DNA from: Bacteroidaceae bacterium
GTDB lineage: Bacteria; Bacteroidota; Bacteroidia; Bacteroidales; Bacteroidaceae
Reading direction: 5' to 3'
NCBI GenBank assembly: GCA_024398635.1
Contig: JAKSIV010000006.1
Coordinates: 31,769 to 95,768 of the forward strand
DNA length: 64,000 nt
The notes under the pieces were generated by a model. That model searched no databases and had not been told where the DNA came from. It saw only the letters and a program-made list of their open reading frames with translations. Below are positions 1 through 9,324 of this stretch, piece after piece; within the stretch, counting starts at the first letter, position 1, and the number at the start of each line of letters is the position of its first letter. The translations under genes and the position numbers were made by a program.

Positions 1-1185
1 CAGCGTATCATCAAGCAGGCTCAGGATGCTAACATCATGTTCGTAATCCAGCAGGCTAACGTACGTTCATCAGAGACCAACAGCGATGCTGTCAAGGCTT
101 TGAAGGAGTCTCTCAAGAACTACGCTGCTGACACTAAGAACTATGCTATCGACAACGTTGAGATTTCTGCTTACGCTTCACCTGATGGTGGTCTCAAGCT
201 GAATGACAAGCTGGCTGCTCAGCGTGAGAAGAATGCTGCAAGCTATGTAAAGAATGAGGTTAAGAAGGCTAAGGCTGATGCAGCCATCGAGTCTAAGTAT
301 ACCGCTCAGGACTGGGACGGTTTCAAGGCTTTGGTTGAGAAGTCAAACCTCCAGGACAAGGATCTGATTCTCCGCGTTCTTTCAATGTATGATGATCCCG
401 AGAAGCGTGAGGCCGAGATCAAGAACCTCTCAGCTGTTTACAAGGATCTTGCTGCTGACATTCTCCCGCAGCTGCGTCGTGCCCGCCTGACTCTGAACTA
501 TCAGATCATCGGCCGTTCAGATGAGGAGATCCAGGAGGCTTACAAGAGCGATGCTTCTGTTCTGAGCGTTGAGGAGCTGCTTTATGCCGCTACCCTGACT
601 GAGGACAAGGCTGAGAAGAAGGCTATCTACACAACAGCTTCACAGAACTATCCTAACGACTATCGTGCATTCAACAACCTTGGTGAGATTGCTTTCCAGG
701 ACGGTGACCTTGCAACTGCAGAGGCCAACTACAAGAAGGCTCTTGCTATCAACGCCGATGCTCCTGAGGTTAACACCAACATGGGTCTGCTCTGCCTTGC
801 TCAGAACAAGCCTGACGATGCTCAGACATACTTTGCTAAGGGTGGTCAGAGCCAGGAGAACAACGAGGCTCTCGGTAACATGTACATCGCACAGGGTCAG
901 TATGAGCGCGCTCTCACTGCTCTTAAGGGTAGCAACACCAACGGTGAGGCTCTTGCAATGATCATGACTAAGGATTATGCCGGTGCTCAGAAGGTTCTTG
1001 CTTCTGTTAAGAATCCTGACGGCAACACCGCTTATCTGGCTGCTGTAGCTGCTGCCCGTACCAACGATGCTGCTGCTGTAGCTCAGAACCTCAAGAAGGC
1101 TGTAAGCCTTGACTCTTCACTGAAGGAGAAGGCTCAGAAGGATCTTGAGTTCGTCAAGTATCAGGATGCTGTAGCTGCTCTCTAA
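1..1185 (+). CDS. OmpA-like/TPR repeat protein (5' end cut off by the window)
   Basis: The reading frame is open from base 1, so the true start lies upstream; the first internal ATG is at 37. The N-terminal part (about residues 20-85 after that ATG) resembles an OmpA-C-like peptidoglycan-associated fold, with an ISAYASPDGG stretch followed by an AAQREKNAASYVKNE helix. The second half (about residues 180-300) holds tetratricopeptide repeats, for example around NNLGEIAFQDGDLATAEANY and NTNMGLLCLAQNKPDDAQ. The protein is rich in Ala and Lys. It is probably a periplasmic or outer-membrane-associated scaffold protein; no enzyme motif is visible. Codon use is strongly biased to GCT/AAG, like the ribosomal genes, which suggests high expression. 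dprA follows after 30 bases. Confidence 0.8.
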   Translation, partial: QRIIKQAQDANIMFVIQQANVRSSETNSDAVKALKESLKNYAADTKNYAIDNVEISAYASPDGGLKLNDKLAAQREKNAASYVKNEVKKAKADAAIESKYTAQDWDGFKALVEKSNLQDKDLILRVLSMYDDPEKREAEIKNLSAVYKDLAADILPQLRRARLTLNYQIIGRSDEEIQEAYKSDASVLSVEELLYAATLTEDKAEKKAIYTTASQNYPNDYRAFNNLGEIAFQDGDLATAEANYKKALAINADAPEVNTNMGLLCLAQNKPDDAQTYFAKGGQSQENNEALGNMYIAQGQYERALTALKGSNTNGEALAMIMTKDYAGAQKVLASVKNPDGNTAYLAAVAAARTNDAAAVAQNLKKAVSLDSSLKEKAQKDLEFVKYQDAVAAL

Positions 1186-1215
1186 TAAAGAGGCAAACAT
1201 ATTTCGCGTGAACAA

Positions 1216-2328
1216 ATGCCGGAAGATGAACTGACGGCGCTGCTCACTCTAAACAGAATAGACGGACTTGGATGTATAGGTGCGAAATACCTATATAAAC
1301 AGTTTGGCAGCGCGCAGGAGATCTTCAGGAATCGCGAACATCTTAAAGAAATCATACCCGGAATCGACACGCATGTGATTGATGCGTTGTGTGGTTCCGG
1401 GTATGATTCTTTTATCCGTGAAGAACTGGAGTTTATTGAAAAACACGGTATAAGATGCGTAACTCCCGCTGATTCTGATTATCCTGTACGTTTGCTGGAC
1501 TGTGATGATGCTCCCCTTGTTTTGTTTTCGCTGGGTAACGTCAATTACAATACAACCAGGACGGTTGGTATTGTAGGCACCCGTAAGGCTACGGATTATG
1601 GCCGTAGGATGTGCCACACCTTTGTTAAAGAATTACATGAGCTATGCCCGGACATTACCATAGTCAGCGGGTTGGCTTATGGTATTGATATTGAATCTCA
1701 CAAGGCTGCTCTTGAGGCCGGATTCCCTACTATAGGAGTACTTGCCCACGGATTGGACATGATCTATCCGTCGGCTCACAGATCTGTTGCAAAGCAGATG
1801 CTTGATGATGGCGGGCTGGTAACAGAATTCATGTCCAGAACCGCACCCCTGGGACCTAATTTTGTAAGAAGGAACCGTATTATTGCGGGTCTTTCGGATG
1901 CTGTGGTCGTGGTGGAATCGGCAGCCAAAAGCGGCTCGCTGATAACTGCCGAAATAGCCGGAAGTTATAACCGTGAGTGTTTTGCTTTCCCTGGCAGTGT
2001 GGGCGATCCCTATTCGGTAGGGTGTAACGAACTGATCAGGGACAACAGAGCCAGTCTTATCACATCCGCTTTGGATTTTGTCAATGCTTTGAACTGGAAT
2101 GACCGTGACCGTAGGAGTGCGCCTGTCCAGAAAGAGCTATTTCCTGAATTGACGGCCGATGAAAACAGGGTGTATCAGAGGATAAGACTCAAGGCACAGG
2201 GAGTACACATAAGCACGCTGATGACGGAACTGAACATCCCGTATCCGCGTCTCTCTACGATACTTTTCACTCTTGAAATGAAAGCTCTGATAATGCAGGC
2301 TCCGGGATCGCTGTGCAAGCCATTATAG
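1216..2328 (+). CDS. dprA: DNA processing protein DprA
   Basis: The 370-residue product has the DprA layout: an N-terminal helix-hairpin-helix-like segment (around RIDGLGCIGAKYL), a Rossmann-like core (about residues 110-290) with the signature GIVGTRKATDYGR, SGLAYGIDIESHKAAL, GVLAHGLDMIYPSAH, NRIIAGLSDAVVVVES and SGSLITA, and a C-terminal winged-helix (DML1-like) domain. Known role: DprA binds single-stranded DNA entering by transformation and loads RecA. Bacteroidales carry it with ComEA-like proteins (one lies at 37597-38304 here), although natural competence is rarely shown in them. Its last 6 bases overlap the end of the convergent regulator remnant. Length is normal. Confidence 0.95.
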   Translation: MPEDELTALLTLNRIDGLGCIGAKYLYKQFGSAQEIFRNREHLKEIIPGIDTHVIDALCGSGYDSFIREELEFIEKHGIRCVTPADSDYPVRLLDCDDAPLVLFSLGNVNYNTTRTVGIVGTRKATDYGRRMCHTFVKELHELCPDITIVSGLAYGIDIESHKAALEAGFPTIGVLAHGLDMIYPSAHRSVAKQMLDDGGLVTEFMSRTAPLGPNFVRRNRIIAGLSDAVVVVESAAKSGSLITAEIAGSYNRECFAFPGSVGDPYSVGCNELIRDNRASLITSALDFVNALNWNDRDRRSAPVQKELFPELTADENRVYQRIRLKAQGVHISTLMTELNIPYPRLSTILFTLEMKALIMQAPGSLCKPL

Positions 2329-2565
2329 CTTGCGCAGTGAATCCTTGAACTGTGAAGGTGTCATGCCTGTCTCCTGCTTGAATACAGTGCTGAAGTACTG
2401 ACTCTCGGAGAATCCGGTTTCCTCGGCAATGATACCTACTGACTTGTTGGTCTTGGTGAGCATCTCCTTGGCCACATCTATCCTAATGCGGCGTATGTAC
2501 TTGTTGGTGGATGCGCCTACAAGGGCATTCATCTTGTTGAACAGGGTGGTACGTGACACATTCAT
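2323..2565 (-). pseudogene. AraC-type DNA-binding domain remnant (possible hybrid two-component regulator tail)
   Basis: Eighty residues from the first ATG match only the C-terminal double helix-turn-helix of AraC/XylS regulators: MNVSRTTLFNKMNALVG, then the IRIDVAKEMLT helix, the GFSESQYFSTVFKQETGMTPSQF motif and a natural C-terminus. This is the variant found at the end of Bacteroidales hybrid two-component systems. The frame stays open for six more codons upstream (to about 2583), then meets a stop, and no sensor, receiver or effector domain lies upstream. I read it as the leftover 3' end of a deleted regulator gene. It could in theory be expressed as a stand-alone mini-regulator, but no promoter or ribosome site is obvious. 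Confidence 0.7.
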
Positions 2566-2610
2566 GTGATAATACTCATTATATCACTACAAAACTGATT
2601 AAATGCCACC

Positions 2611-2650
2611 TTAAAAACAGGAGCGTGCGAAGATATTTCCGCACGCTCCT
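2611..2650 (-). terminator. Rho-independent terminator of mdh
   Basis: An 11-bp perfect stem (2619-2629 paired with 2640-2650, loop of 10) is followed on the minus strand by TGTTTTTAA. It lies just past the mdh stop codon, so it ends the mdh transcript. Confidence 0.85.
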
Positions 2651-2673
2651 GATATAATCGCAAATCTGTCTGA

Positions 2674-3672
2674 TCAGAGATTCGGGTTGTATTTCTTCCA
2701 CTCGCTTACTGCAGGGAGAACGCCCAGTGAGATAACCTCGTCACGCATAGCCTGAAGGTGCTTGTAGCTGGCCTCGATATCGGCCATCTCAGTAGCGGTA
2801 CCCTTAACGTCGGTGTAGTGAACACCGGTAGCGTCGATAGTTGAAGGCATAGCCATCATCACGTTCTGGAACTGTGAGTTGTTTACATAGCAACCTGCAG
2901 GCCACTCGAACTTGTCACCACCCATTGCAGCGCCGATCATCTCGATAGAAACGAATGAGGGGCTCTGGAATGATGAGCGTCCGCGGAGCTCGATGATCTT
3001 GGCACCGCCCTTGATAACATCCTGTTTCATCTGTGCCCACTGCTCGTTTGTAAGAGCGGGAGTGCCGATGATGTCGGTCAGAGGCTTGCCGTCAACCTTA
3101 GCGGTTGATGCGAATACTGCCATCTGCTCGCCGTGACCACCGTAAGTGCGGGCTGTTGTAACCTTGTCCTGAGCGATACCGAAATGCTTGGCAAGTGCGC
3201 TCTGAAGACGTGTTGAGTCGAGAGCAGCCAGAGTGGTGATCTGTGAAGGTTTCAGACCTGAGTAAACCAGAGTTACCAGACCGGTGATATCGGCCGGGTT
3301 GAAGATGATTACGCAGTGCTTCAGGTCAGGGCAGTATGTCTTGATGTCCTTACCCAGCTGCTCGGCGATCTTGGCGTTGCCAACCAGCAGATCCTCACGG
3401 GTCATACCGGCCTTACGGGGTGCGCCACCTGATGAAACCATGTACTTGGCATCCTTGAAAGCCTCCTCAACCTTGTCGGTGAAGGTGATGTTCACACCGG
3501 GGAATGAGCAGTGACGGAGTTCCTCAACTACACCCTCCAGACCGGGAAGATAAACATCATAAAGACAGATGTTTGATGAAAGTCCCATCATAATGGCTGT
3601 CTGAGCCATGTTTGATCCGATCATACCGGCTGCGCCAGAGATGACCAGTTTCTCATTTGTCAAAAACTTCAT
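2674..3672 (-). CDS. mdh: Malate dehydrogenase (NAD-dependent)
   Basis: Oxidises malate to oxaloacetate, or reduces oxaloacetate in the fumarate/succinate fermentation branch of anaerobic Bacteroidales. The 332-residue protein shows the LDH/MDH fold: nucleotide-binding loop GAAGMIGSNMAQ near the N-terminus, substrate loop APRKAGMTREDLL, the FNPADI motif, LDSTRLQSALA, and the catalytic histidine in TYGGHGEQM. It is slightly longer than E. coli MDH and belongs to the LDH-like branch. It is a single-gene unit: its own terminator lies downstream and a -7 promoter box upstream at 3716-3723. The gamma-carbonic-anhydrase-like gene is divergent from it. Confidence 0.93.
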   Translation of the reverse strand: MKFLTNEKLVISGAAGMIGSNMAQTAIMMGLSSNICLYDVYLPGLEGVVEELRHCSFPGVNITFTDKVEEAFKDAKYMVSSGGAPRKAGMTREDLLVGNAKIAEQLGKDIKTYCPDLKHCVIIFNPADITGLVTLVYSGLKPSQITTLAALDSTRLQSALAKHFGIAQDKVTTARTYGGHGEQMAVFASTAKVDGKPLTDIIGTPALTNEQWAQMKQDVIKGGAKIIELRGRSSFQSPSFVSIEMIGAAMGGDKFEWPAGCYVNNSQFQNVMMAMPSTIDATGVHYTDVKGTATEMADIEASYKHLQAMRDEVISLGVLPAVSEWKKYNPNL

Positions 3673-3715
3673 AGCTGTTTTAAGTATATTAGTCCGTTAT
3701 TTTTGTCTTGGACCA

Positions 3716-3723
3716 CAAAAGTA
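3716..3723 (-). promoter_or_regulatory. Bacteroidota -7 box for mdh
   Basis: The minus strand reads TACTTTTG, matching the TAnnTTTG consensus, about 44 bases upstream of the mdh start. No good -33 element is seen, so confidence is moderate. Confidence 0.5.
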
Positions 3724-3768
3724 ATCAATAACTTGTTAGATTGGAATATAAATTCAGAAAAGTTGCAC

Positions 3769-3776
3769 TATTTTTG
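3769..3776 (+). promoter_or_regulatory. Bacteroidota -7 box for the carbonic-anhydrase-like gene
   Basis: TATTTTTG matches TAnnTTTG 27 bases before the ATG at 3804. It is divergent from the mdh promoter. Confidence 0.5.
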
Positions 3777-3803
3777 GTGTCGTAAAACATTAATGGACAG
3801 TAT

Positions 3804-4316
3804 ATGGCTATCATAAAATCAGTAAGAGGATTCACTCCTCAGATAGGAGAGGATTGTTTCCTTGCCGACAACGCAGCAATCATAGGTGACGTGGTTATAG
3901 GCGAAGGATGCAGCATATGGTTCGGAACGGTACTGCGCGGTGATGTAAATTCCATACGCATAGGTAACGGAACCAATATTCAGGACGGTACAGTAATACA
4001 TACCCTCTATCAGCGTTCAACCACAGTAATCGGTGATAATGTATCGGTTGGCCATAACGTAACCATTCATGGGGCTGAGATTAAGGACAACGCCTTGATA
4101 GGTATGGGATCAGTTGTTCTTGACCACGCTGTAGTTGGCGAGGGCGCCATTGTAGCTGCCGGATCGGTTGTGACAGGTAAAACGGTGATTCCGCCTCATA
4201 CGCTTTGGGCTGGGGTTCCGGCCAAGTACATAAAGGATGTGGATCCTGCTCAGGCTGAGGAGATGAATCAGCGCATTGCTCGGGATTATCACATGTACGC
4301 CAGCTGGTACAAATAA
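3804..4316 (+). CDS. Gamma-carbonic anhydrase family hexapeptide-repeat protein
   Basis: The 170-residue product is a left-handed beta-helix protein made of hexapeptide repeats (IGDVVIGEGCSIWFG, IGDNVSVGHNVTIHG, IGMGSVVLDHAVVGEGAIVAAGSVV), typical of the YrdA/PaaY/CamH group. Histidines in VIHT and in GHNVTIHG sit where the gamma-carbonic-anhydrase zinc ligands are found, so a metal site at the trimer interface is likely. Many such proteins have weak or unproven anhydrase activity, so the exact substrate is unknown. It is monocistronic, and converges with waaA across the palindromic element at 4336-4406. Confidence 0.85.
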   Translation: MAIIKSVRGFTPQIGEDCFLADNAAIIGDVVIGEGCSIWFGTVLRGDVNSIRIGNGTNIQDGTVIHTLYQRSTTVIGDNVSVGHNVTIHGAEIKDNALIGMGSVVLDHAVVGEGAIVAAGSVVTGKTVIPPHTLWAGVPAKYIKDVDPAQAEEMNQRIARDYHMYASWYK

Positions 4317-4335
4317 GCTATCCAGCTGCACCAGA

Positions 4336-4406
4336 GTCAGACCCCTTTGCGTCGTAACAGAAGCAGCTATAAGAGCAACCTTTCATACGACGCAAAGGGG
4401 GCTGAC
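4336..4406. repeat. Long near-perfect inverted repeat (REP-like palindromic element)
   Basis: Two 21-base arms (4336-4356 and 4386-4406) pair at 20 of 21 positions around a 29-base loop. The arms contain the run CCCCTTTGCGTCGTA and its complement. Neither side is followed by a T-run, so it is not a standard terminator even though it lies between two convergent genes. It resembles the single palindromes dispersed by REP-associated tyrosine transposases, or a very small MITE. No second copy was noticed in this window. Confidence 0.7.
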
Positions 4407-4414
4407 CCTAAAGG

Positions 4415-5644
4415 CTAGTCGAGCCCAATCTCACCTAGTATTCTATCCGATGTGCCGCTGCTGCTGCGCACGTAGTCACCTGCGTTCTTTCCTGCCTTCT
4501 TAAGGAAACCCGGGTCACTGATGAATTTGTCGATCAGGATTCGCAGTGTGTAGGCATCGGTAATCTCGAATCCGCCCTTGAGTTGTTTGAGTTCCTGGGC
4601 CTCGCGGAAACGCTGGTTGTTGGGACCGAAAAGCACCGGTATGTCGAATACGGCTGCTTCAAGTATGTTATGTATTCCTACTCCGAATCCGCCGCCGATG
4701 TAGGCGATATGACCGTAGCGGTATATTGATGACAGCATTCCGAAGCAGTCAAGGATGAGGGTGTCATAACCTTTGATGTTCTCAAGTGTTGCCTTAGAAA
4801 GGCGGATGTAGTCACGGCCCTTGAGACGGCCCTCTATCTCGGCCAAATGCTCCTCATGAATCTCGTGTGGGGCAATTATCAGTTTCCAATCAGGTTTGGT
4901 AAGGAAATAGGGGATAAACAGCTCCTCATCGGCGGGCCATGAACTGCCGGCTATGAAGGTGGGGTCCCCGTTTACGAATTTCTCAATGACGGGGAACTGC
5001 CTTGATGCGGCGGCAACCTCCAGTACGCGGTCGGCACGGGTATCGCCCACGATAGATACATCGGTTATTCCTATGCTTTTGAGAAGGTCTTTGGAGTGAC
5101 GGTCCTGGACAAAGAGATGTTTGAAGTATGACAGGGCATTGGCATATCCCTTTCCATACCATTTAAAGAACAGCTGGTTGTCACGGAATATTGATGAGAT
5201 GCTGAATATCTCGATATTTCTCCTGTAAAGTCCCCTGAGGAAATTGGGCCAGAATTCGTATTTGATGAAGAAAGCCTTTTCTATCTTTACCGAATCCAGG
5301 AACCTCTTTACGTTGATGGGGGTATCGAACGGGATATAACAGACGATGTCGGCTCCCTTGTAGTCTTTACGGACCTCATAGCCCGAGGGAGAGAAAAACG
5401 TGAGCAGAATCCTGCATTCGGGGTGTTTCCTGTGAATTCTCTCTATAAGCGGACGTCCCTGCTCGAACTCGCCCAGTGAAGATGCATGAAACCACAGATA
5501 TTTTGAATTGGGATCTACCTGTTTCCTTATGGTATCAAGGATATGGTTGTGCCCTTTAATAAGCAGTCGGGCCTTCTTATGGAATAGCGCGGCTATATTA
5601 ATGCACAGTGCATACAGATAAATGCCTATGGTGTAGATTATCAT
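4415..5644 (-). CDS. waaA: 3-deoxy-D-manno-octulosonic acid (Kdo) transferase
   Basis: A GT30-family glycosyltransferase of 409 residues that adds Kdo to lipid A precursor at the inner membrane. Seen: an N-terminal hydrophobic anchor (YTIGIYLYALCINIAALF), the acceptor-side motif HASSLGEFEQGRPLI with the likely catalytic Glu, IKYEFWPN, and the C-terminal donor site GGGFGVGIHNILEA followed by FGPNNQRFREAQEL. Length is normal. It starts 11 bases after the end of gltX and is probably co-transcribed with it. Confidence 0.93.
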   Translation of the reverse strand: MIIYTIGIYLYALCINIAALFHKKARLLIKGHNHILDTIRKQVDPNSKYLWFHASSLGEFEQGRPLIERIHRKHPECRILLTFFSPSGYEVRKDYKGADIVCYIPFDTPINVKRFLDSVKIEKAFFIKYEFWPNFLRGLYRRNIEIFSISSIFRDNQLFFKWYGKGYANALSYFKHLFVQDRHSKDLLKSIGITDVSIVGDTRADRVLEVAAASRQFPVIEKFVNGDPTFIAGSSWPADEELFIPYFLTKPDWKLIIAPHEIHEEHLAEIEGRLKGRDYIRLSKATLENIKGYDTLILDCFGMLSSIYRYGHIAYIGGGFGVGIHNILEAAVFDIPVLFGPNNQRFREAQELKQLKGGFEITDAYTLRILIDKFISDPGFLKKAGKNAGDYVRSSSGTSDRILGEIGLD

Positions 5645-5655
5645 CTCTTGCTCAG

Positions 5656-7185
5656 TCAGGAAAGTTCAGAAATAGCCTTGCGGGCGCGTCTTAAAGTCTC
5701 TTCACGTCCCAGGAAATCGGTGATGCAGAAAATCTGGGGTCCCATTGCCGCTCCTACCAGAGTGACACGCAGGGCGTTCATCACTTTACCTGTGGCATAT
5801 CCCTTGGAGGCTATCCACTCCAATACTTTAGGCTCAAGTGTCTCACCGTTCCAGTCGGGTTGGGCTTCAAGGAAATCGCAGAGCTCGGCTGTTGTCTTGG
5901 GAGCCTCGTCTTTCCACCATTTCTTTAGTGATTTTTCATCAAACTCAGTGGGTGCCTGGAACAGATAACTGCAGTTGTCCCACAGTTCACCTACAAAATT
6001 GACGCGGTTCTTGACAAGACCTACGGCAGTCTCAACACGCTCCATGGGAGCCTTCACTCCGTGACTTTCAAGAATGGGATTGAAAAGAGTGGCAATCTCG
6101 CGATCGCTCTTGAGCATGATGTATTCGTGGTTGAACCAGACGAGTTTCTGATAGTTGAATCGGGCACCGGCCTTACTGCACTTTTCCAGGTTGAAAAGGT
6201 CAACCATCTCGTCCATGGTCATGATCTCACGGTCATCACCGGGATTCCATCCCAGAAGAGCCAGGAAATTGATGACAGCCTCGGGCAGATAGTCTTTTTC
6301 GCGGTAACCTGATGATACCTCACCTGTCTTGGGATCATGCCATTCAAGCGGGAATACAGGGAATCCCAGACGGTCGCCGTCACGCTTGCTAAGCTTGCCG
6401 TTACCTTCAGGTTTGAGCAGCAGAGGCAGGTGTGCAAACTGCGGCATGGTATCCTCCCAGCCGAAAGCACGGTACAGAAGGACGTGCAGAGGTGCAGAGG
6501 GCAGCCACTCCTCCCCGCGGATCACATGGGTAACCTCCATCAGATGGTCATCCACTATGTTCGCAAGATGGTATGTGGGGAGCTGGTCTGCTGACTTATA
6601 AAGAACCTTGTCATCCAGAACGGATGAGTTTACGGTAACCTTACCGCGGATGAGATCATCTACTTCAACCTCCTGATCGGGTTCAATAAGGAAACGTACC
6701 ACATACTGGTTACCGGCGTCAATAAGTGCCTTGACCTCATCGGCTGGCAGTGTAAGCGAATTGCGCATCTGGCCGCGGGTGGCGGCATCATACTGGAAGT
6801 TGGGTGTTTCAGTACGTTTTGCCTCCAGTTCGGCGGGAGTGTCGAATGCGATGTATGCCTTACCGGCCTCAAGCAGCTGGTCCACATACTTCTTGTATAT
6901 CTCCCTGCGCTCTGACTGACGGTAGGGTCCGTAGTTTCCGCCAAATGATACGCCTTCGTCAAACTTGATTCCGAGCCAGCGGAAAGCCTCGAGTATATAT
7001 TCCTCGGCACCCGGTACAAACCGGTTGCTGTCAGTGTCCTCTATCCTGAAAATAAGGTCGCCTCCATTCTTGCGGGCGAACAGGTAGTTGTAGAGTGCCG
7101 TGCGTACTCCTCCGATGTGTAATGGTCCTGTGGGACTGGGTGCAAAACGTACCCTGACGCGACGGCTGCCTGTGTTATCTGTCAT
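5656..7185 (-). CDS. gltX: Glutamyl-tRNA synthetase
   Basis: A class I aminoacyl-tRNA synthetase of 509 residues that charges tRNA(Glu). It has the HIGH-type motif in [17 protein letters not shown] close to the N-terminus, the KMSKS-type motif KLSKRDGD mid-protein, and a C-terminal helical anticodon-binding region with [10 protein letters not shown]. Discriminating versus non-discriminating specificity cannot be read from sequence. It is first in a two-gene operon with waaA; a -7 box lies about 20 bases upstream. Confidence 0.96.
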   Translation of the reverse strand: MTDNTGSRRVRVRFAPSPTGPLHIGGVRTALYNYLFARKNGGDLIFRIEDTDSNRFVPGAEEYILEAFRWLGIKFDEGVSFGGNYGPYRQSERREIYKKYVDQLLEAGKAYIAFDTPAELEAKRTETPNFQYDAATRGQMRNSLTLPADEVKALIDAGNQYVVRFLIEPDQEVEVDDLIRGKVTVNSSVLDDKVLYKSADQLPTYHLANIVDDHLMEVTHVIRGEEWLPSAPLHVLLYRAFGWEDTMPQFAHLPLLLKPEGNGKLSKRDGDRLGFPVFPLEWHDPKTGEVSSGYREKDYLPEAVINFLALLGWNPGDDREIMTMDEMVDLFNLEKCSKAGARFNYQKLVWFNHEYIMLKSDREIATLFNPILESHGVKAPMERVETAVGLVKNRVNFVGELWDNCSYLFQAPTEFDEKSLKKWWKDEAPKTTAELCDFLEAQPDWNGETLEPKVLEWIASKGYATGKVMNALRVTLVGAAMGPQIFCITDFLGREETLRRARKAISELS

Positions 7186-7204
7186 CTCTTCTGTTTTAGC
7201 GGTG

Positions 7205-7212
7205 CAAAATTA
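7205..7212 (-). promoter_or_regulatory. -7 box for gltX-waaA
   Basis: The minus strand reads TAATTTTG, a full match to TAnnTTTG, about 20 bases before the gltX ATG. The -33 region is not distinct. Confidence 0.5.
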
Positions 7213-7269
7213 ATCATTTTATCATGAAAAAGTCTTATTTTTACAAGCCAACAAAGTATCGGAATCTTA

Positions 7270-9324
7270 ATGAATGATAAAAGACATCTCATAAAAAGCA
7301 ATCGCGCCCTGCTCATCATATTATCAGTAGTTTCGGCTTTGCTTACGGTCTATTCAATGCCGGCAAGCAGGCAGGAAAAATACTCTTTTACGGTGGGCAA
7401 ACCGTGGACATACGATGTGCTCATCGCTCCGTTCAACTTTTCCATCCAGAAAAGCGATGATGTCTGGCAGGCCGAAGCTGACAGTGTCAAATCTGCCTTT
7501 GCTCCCTATTTCAGCCGTAACGCCAGTGTGGGTGAGAATGCCTTGGCGCAGTTTGACCGTTTCTATGCCGACAGTCTCAGCAAGCTGGTATGGGAGGATT
7601 CTTACCTGGCTTTGCGCCGCAGACTGGAGAAAGTGTACAGGGAAGGTATCATATCCACGCAGGATGAGGAGGTGCTTCAGGGTAAAACGGTGTTCTGGGT
7701 ATATGAAGGCAATACTTCATCATTCGTGCAGACGGCTAGCGTACGCAGCGTCCGTGACGTTTACCGTCTGGTTACCGATGCCGATATCTATGTTTATGAC
7801 CGTTACACACTTCTGGAGCACAACATAGAGCAGTATATTCAGCCCAATCTGGTCTATGACCAGGCCCGTTCCGAGGCTGACCTGGAGTCTCAGCTCAATG
7901 AGATATCTCACTTTAGGGGTATGGTTGTGGAGGGCCAGAAAATAATTGATCAGGGTGAGATTGTGGATGAGCAGAAAAGCAACATTATCAACTCATACCT
8001 GGCCATTGCCAATGAGAAGAATGAATCCAAGCGATTCCAACTGCTCACCTGGACCGGAAGGTCTGTCTTTGTGCTGCTCTGTTTCCTGGTTCTGTTCATT
8101 TATCTGAGCCTGTACCGTATAGATGATATAGAGAACCGCTCCATACTGTGGTTCCTGTTCGGCTCCATATCGCTATTTACAGTAGGAATGGGGCTGTTCT
8201 GTCAGTATTCCAGCTGGAACATATTCCTGTTCCCGTGTGCCATGCTTGCCATAATGCTGCGCATATTCCTTGATTCGCGTACGGCATTTACCGGATATAT
8301 GGCATTCGTGCTCTCCACATCTCTGATTGTGCCCATGCCCTATGAGTATGTGCTGCTTCAGATTCTGGCCGGCCTTACCGGAATATACTCACTCAAGGAG
8401 TTGTCACAGCGTTCACAGATACTGCGAACCTGTCTGCTGATATTCGTATCGTACAGTCTGGTATGGTCGGCATTCCAGATGACCCAGTTGGAGAACATAC
8501 ATGACATAGACCCGTGGACATTCCTGTTCTTTGCCATCAACTGTATCATAATTCTGTTGGTCTATCCGCTGCTGTTTGTCATTGAGAAACTGTTCGGATT
8601 TACATCAAATGTAACCCTTATAGAACTCTCCAACATAAACAATCCGCTGCTCAGGGAGTTGGCCGAGAAGGCTCCAGGCACATTCCAGCACTCCATGCAG
8701 GTATCAACCCTGGCTGCCGAAGCTGCCACACGCATCAAGGCCAATCCGCAGCTGGTACGTACCGCCGCCCTTTATCACGATATAGGCAAGATGGAGAACG
8801 CCCCGTTCTTTACCGAGAACCAGAACGGAGTCAATCCGCATGACAAACTCACTCCGCAGGAGAGCGCACGCATCATAACCGGTCACGTGGAGAAAGGACT
8901 GGAGTTGGCCGATAAATACGGATTGCCGGAGTCCATACGCGGTTTCATATCATCCCATCACGGCAAGGGTGTGGCGCGTTACTTCTATATCAAGTATAAC
9001 CAGGCACATCCCAATGAAGAGCCCGATCCCCACGATTTCAGTTATCCCGGCCCAAATCCCTATTCAAAGGAGACAGCGGTCCTTATGATGGCCGATGCGG
9101 TAGAGGCCGCATCACGCAGTCTGAGCGAGTATACAGAGGAGAGTATAGCCGATCTGGTGGACAAGATAATAGATACCCAGGTTCAGGAGGGCTATTTCCA
9201 GGATTGTCCCATAAGCTGGCAGGAGATTAACCGCGTCAAGGAGACTTTCAAGGAGAAGTTGCGTACTATGTACCACACGCGCATCAGTTACCCTGAATCT
9301 ACTGCGGATCAGCGTCAAAGGTGA
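7270..9324 (+). CDS. 7TM-HD family phosphodiesterase (PgpH-like)
   Basis: The 684-residue membrane protein has the 7TMR-HD architecture: one N-terminal membrane segment (around residues 11-29), a large extracytoplasmic domain (to about 255), a run of seven hydrophobic helices (about 260-445), and a C-terminal HD-GYP-like HD domain. The HD signature is clear: the metal His in FQHSMQVSTLA, the HD pair in ALYHDIGKMENAPFF, and further histidines in ITGHVEKG and SSHHGKG. Characterised relatives (Listeria PgpH) hydrolyse cyclic di-AMP, so a role in c-di-AMP turnover is a fair inference. Its 3' end overlaps that of priA by 26 bases in convergent orientation. Confidence 0.88.
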   Translation: MNDKRHLIKSNRALLIILSVVSALLTVYSMPASRQEKYSFTVGKPWTYDVLIAPFNFSIQKSDDVWQAEADSVKSAFAPYFSRNASVGENALAQFDRFYADSLSKLVWEDSYLALRRRLEKVYREGIISTQDEEVLQGKTVFWVYEGNTSSFVQTASVRSVRDVYRLVTDADIYVYDRYTLLEHNIEQYIQPNLVYDQARSEADLESQLNEISHFRGMVVEGQKIIDQGEIVDEQKSNIINSYLAIANEKNESKRFQLLTWTGRSVFVLLCFLVLFIYLSLYRIDDIENRSILWFLFGSISLFTVGMGLFCQYSSWNIFLFPCAMLAIMLRIFLDSRTAFTGYMAFVLSTSLIVPMPYEYVLLQILAGLTGIYSLKELSQRSQILRTCLLIFVSYSLVWSAFQMTQLENIHDIDPWTFLFFAINCIIILLVYPLLFVIEKLFGFTSNVTLIELSNINNPLLRELAEKAPGTFQHSMQVSTLAAEAATRIKANPQLVRTAALYHDIGKMENAPFFTENQNGVNPHDKLTPQESARIITGHVEKGLELADKYGLPESIRGFISSHHGKGVARYFYIKYNQAHPNEEPDPHDFSYPGPNPYSKETAVLMMADAVEAASRSLSEYTEESIADLVDKIIDTQVQEGYFQDCPISWQEINRVKETFKEKLRTMYHTRISYPESTADQRQR

